From an uncultured Acetatifactor sp. (lineage in GTDB: Bacteria > Bacillota > Clostridia > Lachnospirales > Lachnospiraceae): DNA of 64,000 nt. Under the pieces are notes generated by a model. It ran no database searches and was not told where the DNA came from. It saw only the letters and a list, made by a program, of their open reading frames with translations. This document shows positions 16,692 to 24,241 of the stretch, piece after piece. The translations under genes and the position numbers were made by a program. Location: contig CAKRTS010000019.1 of the NCBI GenBank assembly GCA_934402315.1, positions 1 through 64,000 of the forward strand, written 5' to 3'. Positions within the stretch are counted from its first letter, which is position 1, and every line of letters starts with the position of its first letter.

Positions 16692-17396
16692 ATGGCGGAC
16701 AAGAGAGCATTGGTAGTGGATGACGAGAAATTGATCGTAAAGGGAATACGATTCAGTCTGGAGCAGGACAATATGCAGGTTGACTGTGCCTATGACGGCG
16801 AGGAAGCGCTGGAATATGCGAGAAACAACCAGTATGACATTATCCTGCTGGATGTGATGCTGCCGAAGCTCACGGGCTTTGAGGTCTGCCAGCAGATACG
16901 GGAGTTCTCTAACGTGCCGATCATCATGCTCACGGCAAAGGGTGACGACATGGATAAGATCCTCGGTCTGGAATACGGCGCGGACGACTACATTACAAAG
17001 CCGTTCAACATTCTTGAGGTAAAGGCGAGAATCAAAGCGATCATGCGCCGCACGGAGCCCCGCCGGATTATGGGAGAGGCTGCGCCTGCGCCAAAGGTTG
17101 TGGAGAGCGGGGAGATGCGGCTGGACTGCGAGGGCAGAAGGGCTTATATCGATGGGAAGGAGATCGGGCTCACCGCGAAGGAATTTGAGGTGCTGGAGCT
17201 TCTGATGCTCAATCCGAACAAGGTGTACAGCCGGGAGAATCTGCTGCAGCTCGTGTGGGGGACAGACTATCCGGGAGATGTCCGCACGGTGGATGTACAT
17301 ATCCGCAGACTCCGCGAGAAGATTGAACAGAATCCGAGTGAACCCAGGTATGTACACACCAAATGGGGTGTCGGCTACTACTTTTTTAACGCATAA
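16692..17396 (+). CDS. OmpR-family response regulator (WalR/PhoP-like)
   Basis: A 234-residue regulator: receiver domain (residues 1-120) with D10/D11, phosphorylated D54 in LLDVMLPK and K103 in ITKPF, then a winged-helix DNA-binding domain (about 135-232; LTAKEFEVLELLM, VDVHIRRLREKIE). It starts 18 bp after comEA and is followed 16 bp later by its kinase. The layout regulator-kinase-lipoprotein recalls WalR-WalK with its accessory genes, but the third gene here is a GerMN protein, so the exact orthologue is uncertain. Confidence 0.9.
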   Translation: MADKRALVVDDEKLIVKGIRFSLEQDNMQVDCAYDGEEALEYARNNQYDIILLDVMLPKLTGFEVCQQIREFSNVPIIMLTAKGDDMDKILGLEYGADDYITKPFNILEVKARIKAIMRRTEPRRIMGEAAPAPKVVESGEMRLDCEGRRAYIDGKEIGLTAKEFEVLELLMLNPNKVYSRENLLQLVWGTDYPGDVRTVDVHIRRLREKIEQNPSEPRYVHTKWGVGYYFFNA

Positions 17397-17412
17397 TTAA
17401 AGGAAGCGGAAG

Positions 17413-18870
17413 ATGAAGGCATTCTTTTCTCTGCGCAGCCTGCGGGCGCGCATCTTTATCATTATACTGGTGATCGGTGTTGTTCCCGGCATGCTCATGA
17501 AATATGGTATTCTGAATAATTACGAGCAGCGCGCCGTGGAACAGCGTATTGCCACGGTTCAGAACCAGTTGAAAATCGTAGGAAACCATCTGCTCAGCAA
17601 CCATTATTTCAGCGATACAAAGACAAATGAGAGTGTGATCAACGCGGAACTGGAGATGATCTCCAATCTGTACGAGGGCCGGGTCATGATTGTAAATTCC
17701 GGTCTGAAGGTTGTCAAGGACACCTATGCGCTCAGTGAGGGCAAGACAATGATCTCGGAGGAGGTCATCCGCTGCCTGCAGGGGGAGAGCATGTCCCATT
17801 ATGACAGGGAGCACGGATACATAGAGATGACGACGCCCATCACGGATACAGCGGCAAACACAGAGGGGACAAGCGTTATTGTCGGCATTATGGTCACGAG
17901 TATCTCCAATGATTCCATTGTGGCGACCATGGAGGTTCTGAACCGCAAGGCGACCATACTGGAATATCTGATCGTGGTCGGCATCCTGGCATTTGCGATT
18001 GTTTTGTCCAATGTGCTGACGAAGCCGTTCAGCCGGGTCACGGAAGCAATCAACCAGGTCAAGGCGGGCTACAGCGACGAGTCCATCTCTGTGCCTGACT
18101 ATGTGGAGACTGTGCATATAGTGGATGCGTTTAACCAGATGTTGAAGCGGATGAAGGCGCTGGACGATTCCAGACAGGAATTTGTGGCAAATGTCTCACA
18201 TGAATTGAAGACGCCCATGACCTCCGTCAAGGTGCTTGCGGATTCCCTGCTCGCGCAGGAGAACGCGCCGGCGGAGCTTTACCGCGAGTTCATGGAAGAT
18301 ATTGTTTCCGAGATCGACAGGGAGAACCAGATTATCACGGATCTTCTCGCGCTTGTAAAGATGGACAAGAAGGTGCAGGAGCTGAACATTGTCTCCCTGA
18401 ATATCAATGATCTGACGGAGCTGATTTTAAAGAGACTCAGGCCGATCGCGCGGAAGAAGGATGTGGAGGTTGTCTTTGAGAGCATGAGGACAGTCGTGGC
18501 GGAGGTCGATGAGGTGAAAATGACCCTGATTATGACGAATCTTGTCGAAAACGCCATAAAATATAATAAGGAGCACGGCTGGGTGAAGGTCGAACTGGAT
18601 GCGGATCATCAGTTCTTTACCTTCAAGGTCAGCGATTCGGGGCTTGGCATTCCCGAGGATTCGCTGGCGCACATTTACGAGAGATTTTACCGCGTTGACA
18701 AGTCCCATTCGAGGGAGATCGGCGGAACGGGGCTCGGACTGGCGATCACGAAGAGCGCAGTGCTGATGCACAGGGGCTCTATCACAGTGACCAGCGTGGA
18801 GGGAGAGGGCTCCTGCTTCACGGTCAAGATTCCGCTGACATATATTGCCGGAGGCGGGCAGACCGCCTGA
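17413..18870 (+). CDS. Membrane sensor histidine kinase with HAMP domain
   Basis: A 485-residue kinase paired with the preceding regulator. Two membrane segments (about residues 13-30 and 183-200) enclose an extracytoplasmic sensor of about 150 residues. A HAMP linker follows (about 200-252). The H box FVANVSHELKTPM holds H263. N, G1 and G2 boxes follow (NLVENAIKYN, DSGLGIP, GGTGLGLAI). There is no PAS domain, unlike Bacillus WalK. The signal is unknown; the neighbouring envelope lipoprotein suggests a cell-envelope cue. Confidence 0.9.
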   Translation: MKAFFSLRSLRARIFIIILVIGVVPGMLMKYGILNNYEQRAVEQRIATVQNQLKIVGNHLLSNHYFSDTKTNESVINAELEMISNLYEGRVMIVNSGLKVVKDTYALSEGKTMISEEVIRCLQGESMSHYDREHGYIEMTTPITDTAANTEGTSVIVGIMVTSISNDSIVATMEVLNRKATILEYLIVVGILAFAIVLSNVLTKPFSRVTEAINQVKAGYSDESISVPDYVETVHIVDAFNQMLKRMKALDDSRQEFVANVSHELKTPMTSVKVLADSLLAQENAPAELYREFMEDIVSEIDRENQIITDLLALVKMDKKVQELNIVSLNINDLTELILKRLRPIARKKDVEVVFESMRTVVAEVDEVKMTLIMTNLVENAIKYNKEHGWVKVELDADHQFFTFKVSDSGLGIPEDSLAHIYERFYRVDKSHSREIGGTGLGLAITKSAVLMHRGSITVTSVEGEGSCFTVKIPLTYIAGGGQTA

Positions 18871-18889
18871 CGGTTAAGAGGGAACATGG

Positions 18890-19804
18890 ATGAAAAAGCT
18901 ATATGGATTGCTGCTGGCGGTCATTACAGTCTGTGTACTGTCCGCCTGCGGCGAAAAGGAACAGGAAAATAAAGATGTGATCCAGATCTACGGCATCAGC
19001 ACGACGGAGACGAAGGTAGAGGCGCATCCGCATGAGATGACGGCAAAGCAGCCCGGAGAGCGGCTGGACGAGCTGATCCTCTGTATGGAGACGAGTCCCG
19101 AGAAGCTGGAATATAAGGTTCCGCTTGCCATGGGCTTCCGGGTGCTGGATGTCAGCTGGGAGGACAACAAGGTACAGCTGAATGTAGACGCGGCATATCT
19201 GAATATGCCGGTGACAACGGAGGTGCTGGTGCGTGCGGCGATTGTGCGTACCCTGACACAGCTGGACGGAGTCAGCTATGTCGGCATCACGGTCGAGGGA
19301 AACCAGCTCTTTGACAGCACGGGCAGTCCTGTCAGCTGGATGAATGCCGACCAGTTCATCGACAATGACGGAAACGAGATCAATACCTACGATCAGGTCC
19401 GCATCAAGCTCTACTTTGCAAACGAAGCAGGAACGAATCTTATTGCGGCATACCGGGAGAAATACTATTCCACCAATATTCCGCTGGAGCGTTTCGTCGT
19501 CGATGAACTGCTCGCCGGTCCGAGCGGGAAGGTGGAGGGACTATATCCCACGATCAACCCGGCGACCAAGGTTGTGAGCATCATGACGAAGGACGGTATC
19601 TGTTATGTCAATCTGGATGAGAGCTTTCTCACGGTGGTGAACAACGTTTCGACGGATGTTGCCGTTTATTCGATTGTCAATTCGCTTGTAGAGCTGAGCA
19701 ATATCAACAAAGTCCAGATACTGATTAACGGAGAGGTGCCGGAAAGCTTCCAGACGACGACCTTTGAGCGGAATCTGGATATTGTAACTACGCTGGATAA
19801 ATGA
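18890..19804 (+). CDS. GerMN-domain lipoprotein
   Basis: A 304-residue protein with a signal peptide and lipobox LSAC (C20). Two GerMN-like domains can be seen, about residues 60-165 and 190-300, each with a pattern like VLVRAAIVRTLTQLDGVSYV or VAVYSIVNSLVELSNINKVQ. GerM acts in spore formation and germination, and similar proteins follow some two-component systems in Firmicutes. It begins 20 bp after the kinase stop, so it is probably an accessory or a target of that system. Confidence 0.8.
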   Translation: MKKLYGLLLAVITVCVLSACGEKEQENKDVIQIYGISTTETKVEAHPHEMTAKQPGERLDELILCMETSPEKLEYKVPLAMGFRVLDVSWEDNKVQLNVDAAYLNMPVTTEVLVRAAIVRTLTQLDGVSYVGITVEGNQLFDSTGSPVSWMNADQFIDNDGNEINTYDQVRIKLYFANEAGTNLIAAYREKYYSTNIPLERFVVDELLAGPSGKVEGLYPTINPATKVVSIMTKDGICYVNLDESFLTVVNNVSTDVAVYSIVNSLVELSNINKVQILINGEVPESFQTTTFERNLDIVTTLDK

Positions 19805-19868
19805 TTGCAGATGCCTTGACGAAAAGGACTGCAATCTATTGACTATATAGGTCAGAATAGGTGAATCA

Positions 19869-22286
19869 ATGAAAATACGTGTGAAAAGACCGCTCTTTGC
19901 AGTGTGCGCGTTTCTGGTCGCGGTCGCATGGCTCCGGCTGATGTCCGGCGGGTACGACAGCCCGCCGGACGGAACACTCAGTCTGCGGCAGACGGAACAG
20001 AGGACTGCGCTATGCGTTGTCGGGCAGGTCTGTAAAAAAGAAGAACAGAAGATCTGGTTACAATCAGTAAGTGTCGAATCTATTTCAAACAAAGACCAAA
20101 TCGGTCAAAATCAGACAGAACAGGAAAAATCAAACATATATCAGGAGAAGCTGATCTGTGAGTTTACGGCGGAGGATGTGGCGGATGAGCTTCCTCTGGG
20201 CGCATGGGTGATGGTATCAGGCAGCTTTCAGGCTTTTTCAGAGCCGTCGAATCCCGGGGAATTTGATGCCTTTTCCTATTATCGTTCGCTCGGCGTCGGC
20301 GGGCAGCTGAAAAAGGCGGTATTGCTGGACAGAAGCGGTGGCCGGTGGATGATACGGGAGGCAATGTACAGGCTGCGGCTTTGGCTGCATGAGCGGCTTT
20401 ATTCCGTCTTTCCGGAACGAGAGGCATCAGTGATGGCGGCGCTTCTGCTTGGAGAAAAGACAAATACCGACAAGGAATTAAAAAATCTGTATAAGCGGTG
20501 CGGAATTCTGCACATCTTAAGCATTTCCTCCCTGCATATCACAATTATCGGCATGAGCCTGTATAAGACACTCCGCAGGACAGGACTTCCAATTGCACCG
20601 TGCGCCGTCGCGGGCGCAGTGCTCTTACTTTTATATGGATTTCTGACAGGGTTCAGCGTGTCGGCATGCCGCGCCATCGGAATGTATCTGATCCGGATGT
20701 TTGGAGAAATCTGCGGCAGAACCTACGATATGCTGACGGCGGTCGGGATTCTTGCGGCGGTGATGGTACTGTACCGGCCGTTCTATCTGGAAAATACCGG
20801 CTTCCTGCTTTCCTTTTCGGCGGTTCTGGGAATCGGCGCGCTCTATCCGGCGATGGCGGGGAAACGCAGCCCCGTGCGTCCGCGCTATTACGGCGAACCG
20901 AGGCTGAGGCTCTGGCTGCGGCGAATGCTGCAGGCATTCAGAATGAATGCCCTGTCAAGCCTTGCGGCAACCCTCGCAACGCTGCCCGTGCAGCTCTGGT
21001 TTTTTTATGAGGCGCCGGTTCTGGCGGTCGTGATTAATCTCCTTGTCCTGCCGTTCATGAAACCGATGCTGATTGCAGGGCTTTTCAGCCTGATCCCCGG
21101 TTTTGGGGTGGCAGGCATCCTTGACCGAGGGATACTCTGGTGGTATGAGACGCTCTGCGGGCTCTTTGACGGACTGTCCTTCGGCAGCTGGAATCCCGGC
21201 AGACCGCAGCAGTGGCAGATGATTATCTATTACATGGCGCTGGGCGGCATTGTCCTGCTGGGGCGGAGAAGGAGACGCGGCGGAGGCGAGGGCAATGAGG
21301 GCAAGGCAGAAGGATGCAGAAGCGGCAGAAGTAAGGGCATTGAAGGCAAAAGCAGTAGAGACGGACGGATTCGTCGCGTCAGTGTGGGCGTTTGGCAGGC
21401 GGTATTGACAGCTGCCGCCGTGGCAATATTCCTTATCCATCCGGCAGCCCGGAATCAGGTTATTTTTCTGGATGTCGGACAGGGCGATTGCTGCCTGATC
21501 CGCACGGAGGCGGGGCATAACTATCTTTTTGACTGCGGCAGCAGCAGTCGGAAGAAGGTCGGGGAATATATATTGCTTCCCGCACTGAAATATTATGGAA
21601 TCACGGCATTGGACGGAGTTTTCGTCTCTCACCCGGACGTGGATCATATGAATGGAATTCAGGAGCTGCTGGAACTGGCGGCGGACAATCATCTGACGAT
21701 AAAGAGCCTGGTATTGCCGGCGGTGGAGCAGAGTGCGAGGCAGGAGCAGTTTGGGGAACTGCTGGGGGCAGCTGATGGAATGAACGAGGGGCGGAAGACA
21801 AAACAGACCACGCGGATCGTCTGGGTTTCGGCGGGAGATGCATGGGAGAGCGGCAGCGTCAGATTTCTTTGCCTGCACCCGGAAAGGGAAAGCAGGACAA
21901 TCAACGAGAATGCGTATTCGGAATGCTTTTATGTAGATTTCGTGGATTTTACGCTGCTGCTGACCGGAGATGTGGAGGGGAGCGGCGAGGAGGCTCTTCT
22001 GGAAGAGCTGCAACGCAGACGGATCGGGCAGTTAGACCTGCTCAAGACCGCCCATCACGGCAGCCGCAATTCCACGACTGAAGAGCTTCTGCAACAGCTG
22101 CACCCCGGCACGGCGGTCATTTCCTGTGGCAGCAATAACCGCTACGGACATCCGCATGCGGAACTGTTGAACCGGCTGGAGAGCGCAGGCGTAAAGTGGT
22201 TCTGTACCAAGGATTACGGGGCAATTATCGTGGAAACAGATAAAGGGGGAAGCGTTAAGCTGCGGGGGTACAGAGAAGAGAAATAG
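19869..22286 (+). CDS. comEC: DNA uptake channel protein ComEC/Rec2
   Basis: An 805-residue protein with the three ComEC parts. An N-terminal membrane segment and OB-like DUF4131 region occupy residues 1-160. The multi-spanning Competence domain follows (about 175-450; LHILSISSLHITIIGMSLYK). A C-terminal metallo-beta-lactamase-like nuclease domain (about 530-800) has SHPDVDHMNG and KTAHHGSRNST. ComEC moves one DNA strand into the cytoplasm. A basic glycine- and arginine-rich linker (about 463-500) is unusual. The final codons, including the TAG stop, lie inside the first 51-bp repeat unit, so the natural C-terminus may have been altered by the repeat. Confidence 0.9.
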   Translation: MKIRVKRPLFAVCAFLVAVAWLRLMSGGYDSPPDGTLSLRQTEQRTALCVVGQVCKKEEQKIWLQSVSVESISNKDQIGQNQTEQEKSNIYQEKLICEFTAEDVADELPLGAWVMVSGSFQAFSEPSNPGEFDAFSYYRSLGVGGQLKKAVLLDRSGGRWMIREAMYRLRLWLHERLYSVFPEREASVMAALLLGEKTNTDKELKNLYKRCGILHILSISSLHITIIGMSLYKTLRRTGLPIAPCAVAGAVLLLLYGFLTGFSVSACRAIGMYLIRMFGEICGRTYDMLTAVGILAAVMVLYRPFYLENTGFLLSFSAVLGIGALYPAMAGKRSPVRPRYYGEPRLRLWLRRMLQAFRMNALSSLAATLATLPVQLWFFYEAPVLAVVINLLVLPFMKPMLIAGLFSLIPGFGVAGILDRGILWWYETLCGLFDGLSFGSWNPGRPQQWQMIIYYMALGGIVLLGRRRRRGGGEGNEGKAEGCRSGRSKGIEGKSSRDGRIRRVSVGVWQAVLTAAAVAIFLIHPAARNQVIFLDVGQGDCCLIRTEAGHNYLFDCGSSSRKKVGEYILLPALKYYGITALDGVFVSHPDVDHMNGIQELLELAADNHLTIKSLVLPAVEQSARQEQFGELLGAADGMNEGRKTKQTTRIVWVSAGDAWESGSVRFLCLHPERESRTINENAYSECFYVDFVDFTLLLTGDVEGSGEEALLEELQRRRIGQLDLLKTAHHGSRNSTTEELLQQLHPGTAVISCGSNNRYGHPHAELLNRLESAGVKWFCTKDYGAIIVETDKGGSVKLRGYREEK

Positions 22287-22829
22287 TCCACCATACCCAG
22301 TGTCCAAGCGAAGCGGGGGTACAGAGAAGAGAAATAGTCCACCATACCCAGTGTCCAAGCGAAGCGAGGGTACAGGGCGGAAAAACAGCCCGCAATACCC
22401 AGCGGTCGAGCATGGCGAGGGTATGGGACAGGAAAACAGCCCGCCACACCCAGCGGTCGAGCATGGCGAGGGTATGGGGCAGGAAAACAGTCCGCAATAC
22501 CCAGCAGCCGAGCGAAGCGAGGGTATAGGGCGGAAAACTCGCTCGCCATACCCCGTGGCCGAGCAAGACAAGGGTACAGGGCGGAAAAACCGCTCGCCAT
22601 ACCCCGTGGCCGAGCGAGACAAGGGTACAGGGCGGAAAAACAGCCCGCCATACCCAGAGGCCGAGCGAGACAAGGGTATGGGACAGGAAAACAGCCCGCC
22701 ACACCCAGAGCCCGAGTGGGGCGGGGGTACAGGGCGGAAAAACAGCCCGTTATACCCAGCGGACGAGCGGGGCGAGGGTATAGGGTGGAAAAACAATTCA
22801 CCATACCCCGTCGCCAGTGGGAGAAGCGG
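22264..22829. repeat. Tandem array 1: about eleven 51-bp hairpin units
   Basis: The landmark GGGTA recurs at exact 51-bp steps (ends at 22270, 22321, 22372, 22423, 22474, 22525, 22576, 22627, 22678, 22729, 22780). A typical unit reads GGGTACAGGGCGG, AAAAACAG, CCCGCCATACCC, then a spacer with GAGCGAAGCGAG or a variant. GGGTA pairs with TACCC and GGCGG with CCGCC, so each unit can fold as a hairpin. Units differ at many sites but never in length. Because 51 is divisible by three, most reading frames stay open, which I regard as a by-product. The first unit overlaps the comEC 3' end. Confidence 0.92.
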
Positions 22830-22874
22830 GTTATGCCAAAAATTTAATATTGTATAAAGAAAGGATATGAGATT

Positions 22875-23657
22875 ATGTTTGCAAATTACGAAGAAATAAA
22901 AAGAAGGATGAACCACATTGAGCAGGAATTAGTGCAAATAGAAAGTATGAGGGATGAATGGCCGCAGGACGAATTGATTTGCGCCAAGAATGGAAAGCAT
23001 TATAAGTGGTATTTAAAAACGGCAGATAGGACAATCTATCTACCAAAGGGAGAAAGAAATCTTGCGGAAAGGTTAGCTCAGAAGAAATATTATCAGTTGC
23101 GGCAGAGTGAGTTAAAGAGCGAATTGTCTGCTTGTCAGACCTATATAAGAAGGGCGGGGTACAATGGAAATTTGACTGATAAAATGATGGAAAATCCTGA
23201 ATATGAACAACTTCTTGGAAAGCAATCGGGCTCAGTGGGGAAAGAAATGAAAGATTGGATGAATTCGGAATATGAAAGAAATAACAGTCATCCGGAAAAT
23301 TTGATTGTGAAGGGAACACAGGGAAAATTTCTTCGTTCAAAATCAGAAGCAATTATAGATAGAAGTTTGTATTGCTCGGGTATACCTTTCCGATATGAAG
23401 ATAAATTGATGTTGGATGGTGTGGTGTTTTATCCGGATTTCACAATCAGACACCCGAGGACAGGGAAATTCTATTACTGGGAGCATTTCGGGATGATGGA
23501 TAATCCAGAGTATATTAATCATGCTTGTCAGAAGATAAAGATCTATTGCGGACATGGAATCATTCCATCTGTAAATCTGATTCTTACATATGAAACAAAA
23601 GATCATCCATTTGGGATTGATAGCGCAGAGAGAATTGTTCAAGAGTATTTCCTATAA
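22875..23657 (+). CDS. PD-(D/E)XK-like protein of unknown function, probably acquired
   Basis: A 260-residue soluble protein. The N-terminal 90 residues look coiled-coil-like and charged. The C-terminal part has a nuclease-like layout: E158 in SKSEAII, D188 in VFYPDFTI, and E203 in YYWEHFGMMDNPEY, where the usual ExK is EHF. Similar WEHFGMMD proteins are widespread in Firmicutes without a known role. The gene is clearly richer in A and T than its neighbours, and it lies exactly between two related repeat arrays, which suggests transfer. AAAGGA lies ahead of the start. Confidence 0.65.
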   Translation: MFANYEEIKRRMNHIEQELVQIESMRDEWPQDELICAKNGKHYKWYLKTADRTIYLPKGERNLAERLAQKKYYQLRQSELKSELSACQTYIRRAGYNGNLTDKMMENPEYEQLLGKQSGSVGKEMKDWMNSEYERNNSHPENLIVKGTQGKFLRSKSEAIIDRSLYCSGIPFRYEDKLMLDGVVFYPDFTIRHPRTGKFYYWEHFGMMDNPEYINHACQKIKIYCGHGIIPSVNLILTYETKDHPFGIDSAERIVQEYFL

Positions 23658-23685
23658 AAAATTACGAGATGAGACTATGAGGTGA

Positions 23686-24157
23686 GGGCGAAGCGGGGGT
23701 ATAGAGCGGGGAAGATGTTTGCTATACCCAGAGGCCGGGCGAAGAGGGGGGATAGAGCGGGGAAGATGTTTGCTATACCCAGAGGCCGGGCGAAGCGGGG
23801 GTATAGAGCGGGGAAAATGCTTGCTATACCCAAAGGCCGGGCGAAGCGGGGGTATAGAGCGGGGAAGATGCTTGCCATACCCAGAGGTCGGGCGAAGCGG
23901 GGGTATAGAGCGGGGAAAATGCTTGCCATACCCAGAGGCTGAGCGAAGCGAGGGTGCGGGGCGGGGAAAATGCTTGCCATACCCAGAGGCTGAGCGAAGC
24001 GAGGGTATAGAGCGGGGAAAATGCTTGCCATACCCAGAGGCTGAGCGAAGCGAGGGTATAGAGCGGGGAAAATGCTTGCCATACCCAGAGGCTGAGCGAA
24101 GCGGGGGTGCGGGGCGGAAAAACAGTCCGCTATACCCAGCGGGCAAGCGGAAATTCA
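23686..24157. repeat. Tandem array 2: about nine 51-bp hairpin units
   Basis: The GGGTA landmark recurs every 51 bp from 23701 to 24109 (with GGGAT or GGGTG variants), in the same orientation as array 1. Typical units read GGGTATAGAGCGGGG, AAAATGCTTGC, CATACCC, with spacer AGAGGCTGAGCGAAGCGA. GGGTAT pairs with ATACCC and AGC with GCT. The last unit (from 24106) switches to the array-1 sequence type (CGGAAAAACAGTCCGC). Internal units are almost identical, pointing to recent expansion. Confidence 0.92.
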
Positions 24158-24182
24158 CAACGCCGGGGGTATATAACAAGAT

Positions 24183-24214
24183 AAAAGGCGGCGTACCCAC
24201 CCGGGCACGCCGCC
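24183..24214 (-). terminator. Terminator of the oleate hydratase gene
   Basis: GGCGGCGT (24187-24194) pairs with ACGCCGCC (24207-24214). Read on the minus strand, the stem is followed by TTTTATCTT, a good rho-independent terminator 27 bp after the ohyA stop. Confidence 0.8.
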
Positions 24215-24241
24215 GGTTGACCGGCTATCTGACCAGCTATC

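Noticed and set aside
16053..17357. 434-codon minus-strand frame opposite comEA and the response regulator
   Set aside because: Antisense shadow with low-complexity, histidine- and leucine-rich translation.
22032..22916. Long open frames on both strands across array 1 (185, 196 and 294 codons) with 17-residue repeats
   Set aside because: The repeat length is divisible by three and units lack stops, so several frames are open at once. None has a ribosome site, and substitutions do not favour one frame.
22264..24157. CRISPR array
   Set aside because: The whole 51-bp unit repeats without unique spacers, and there are no cas genes.
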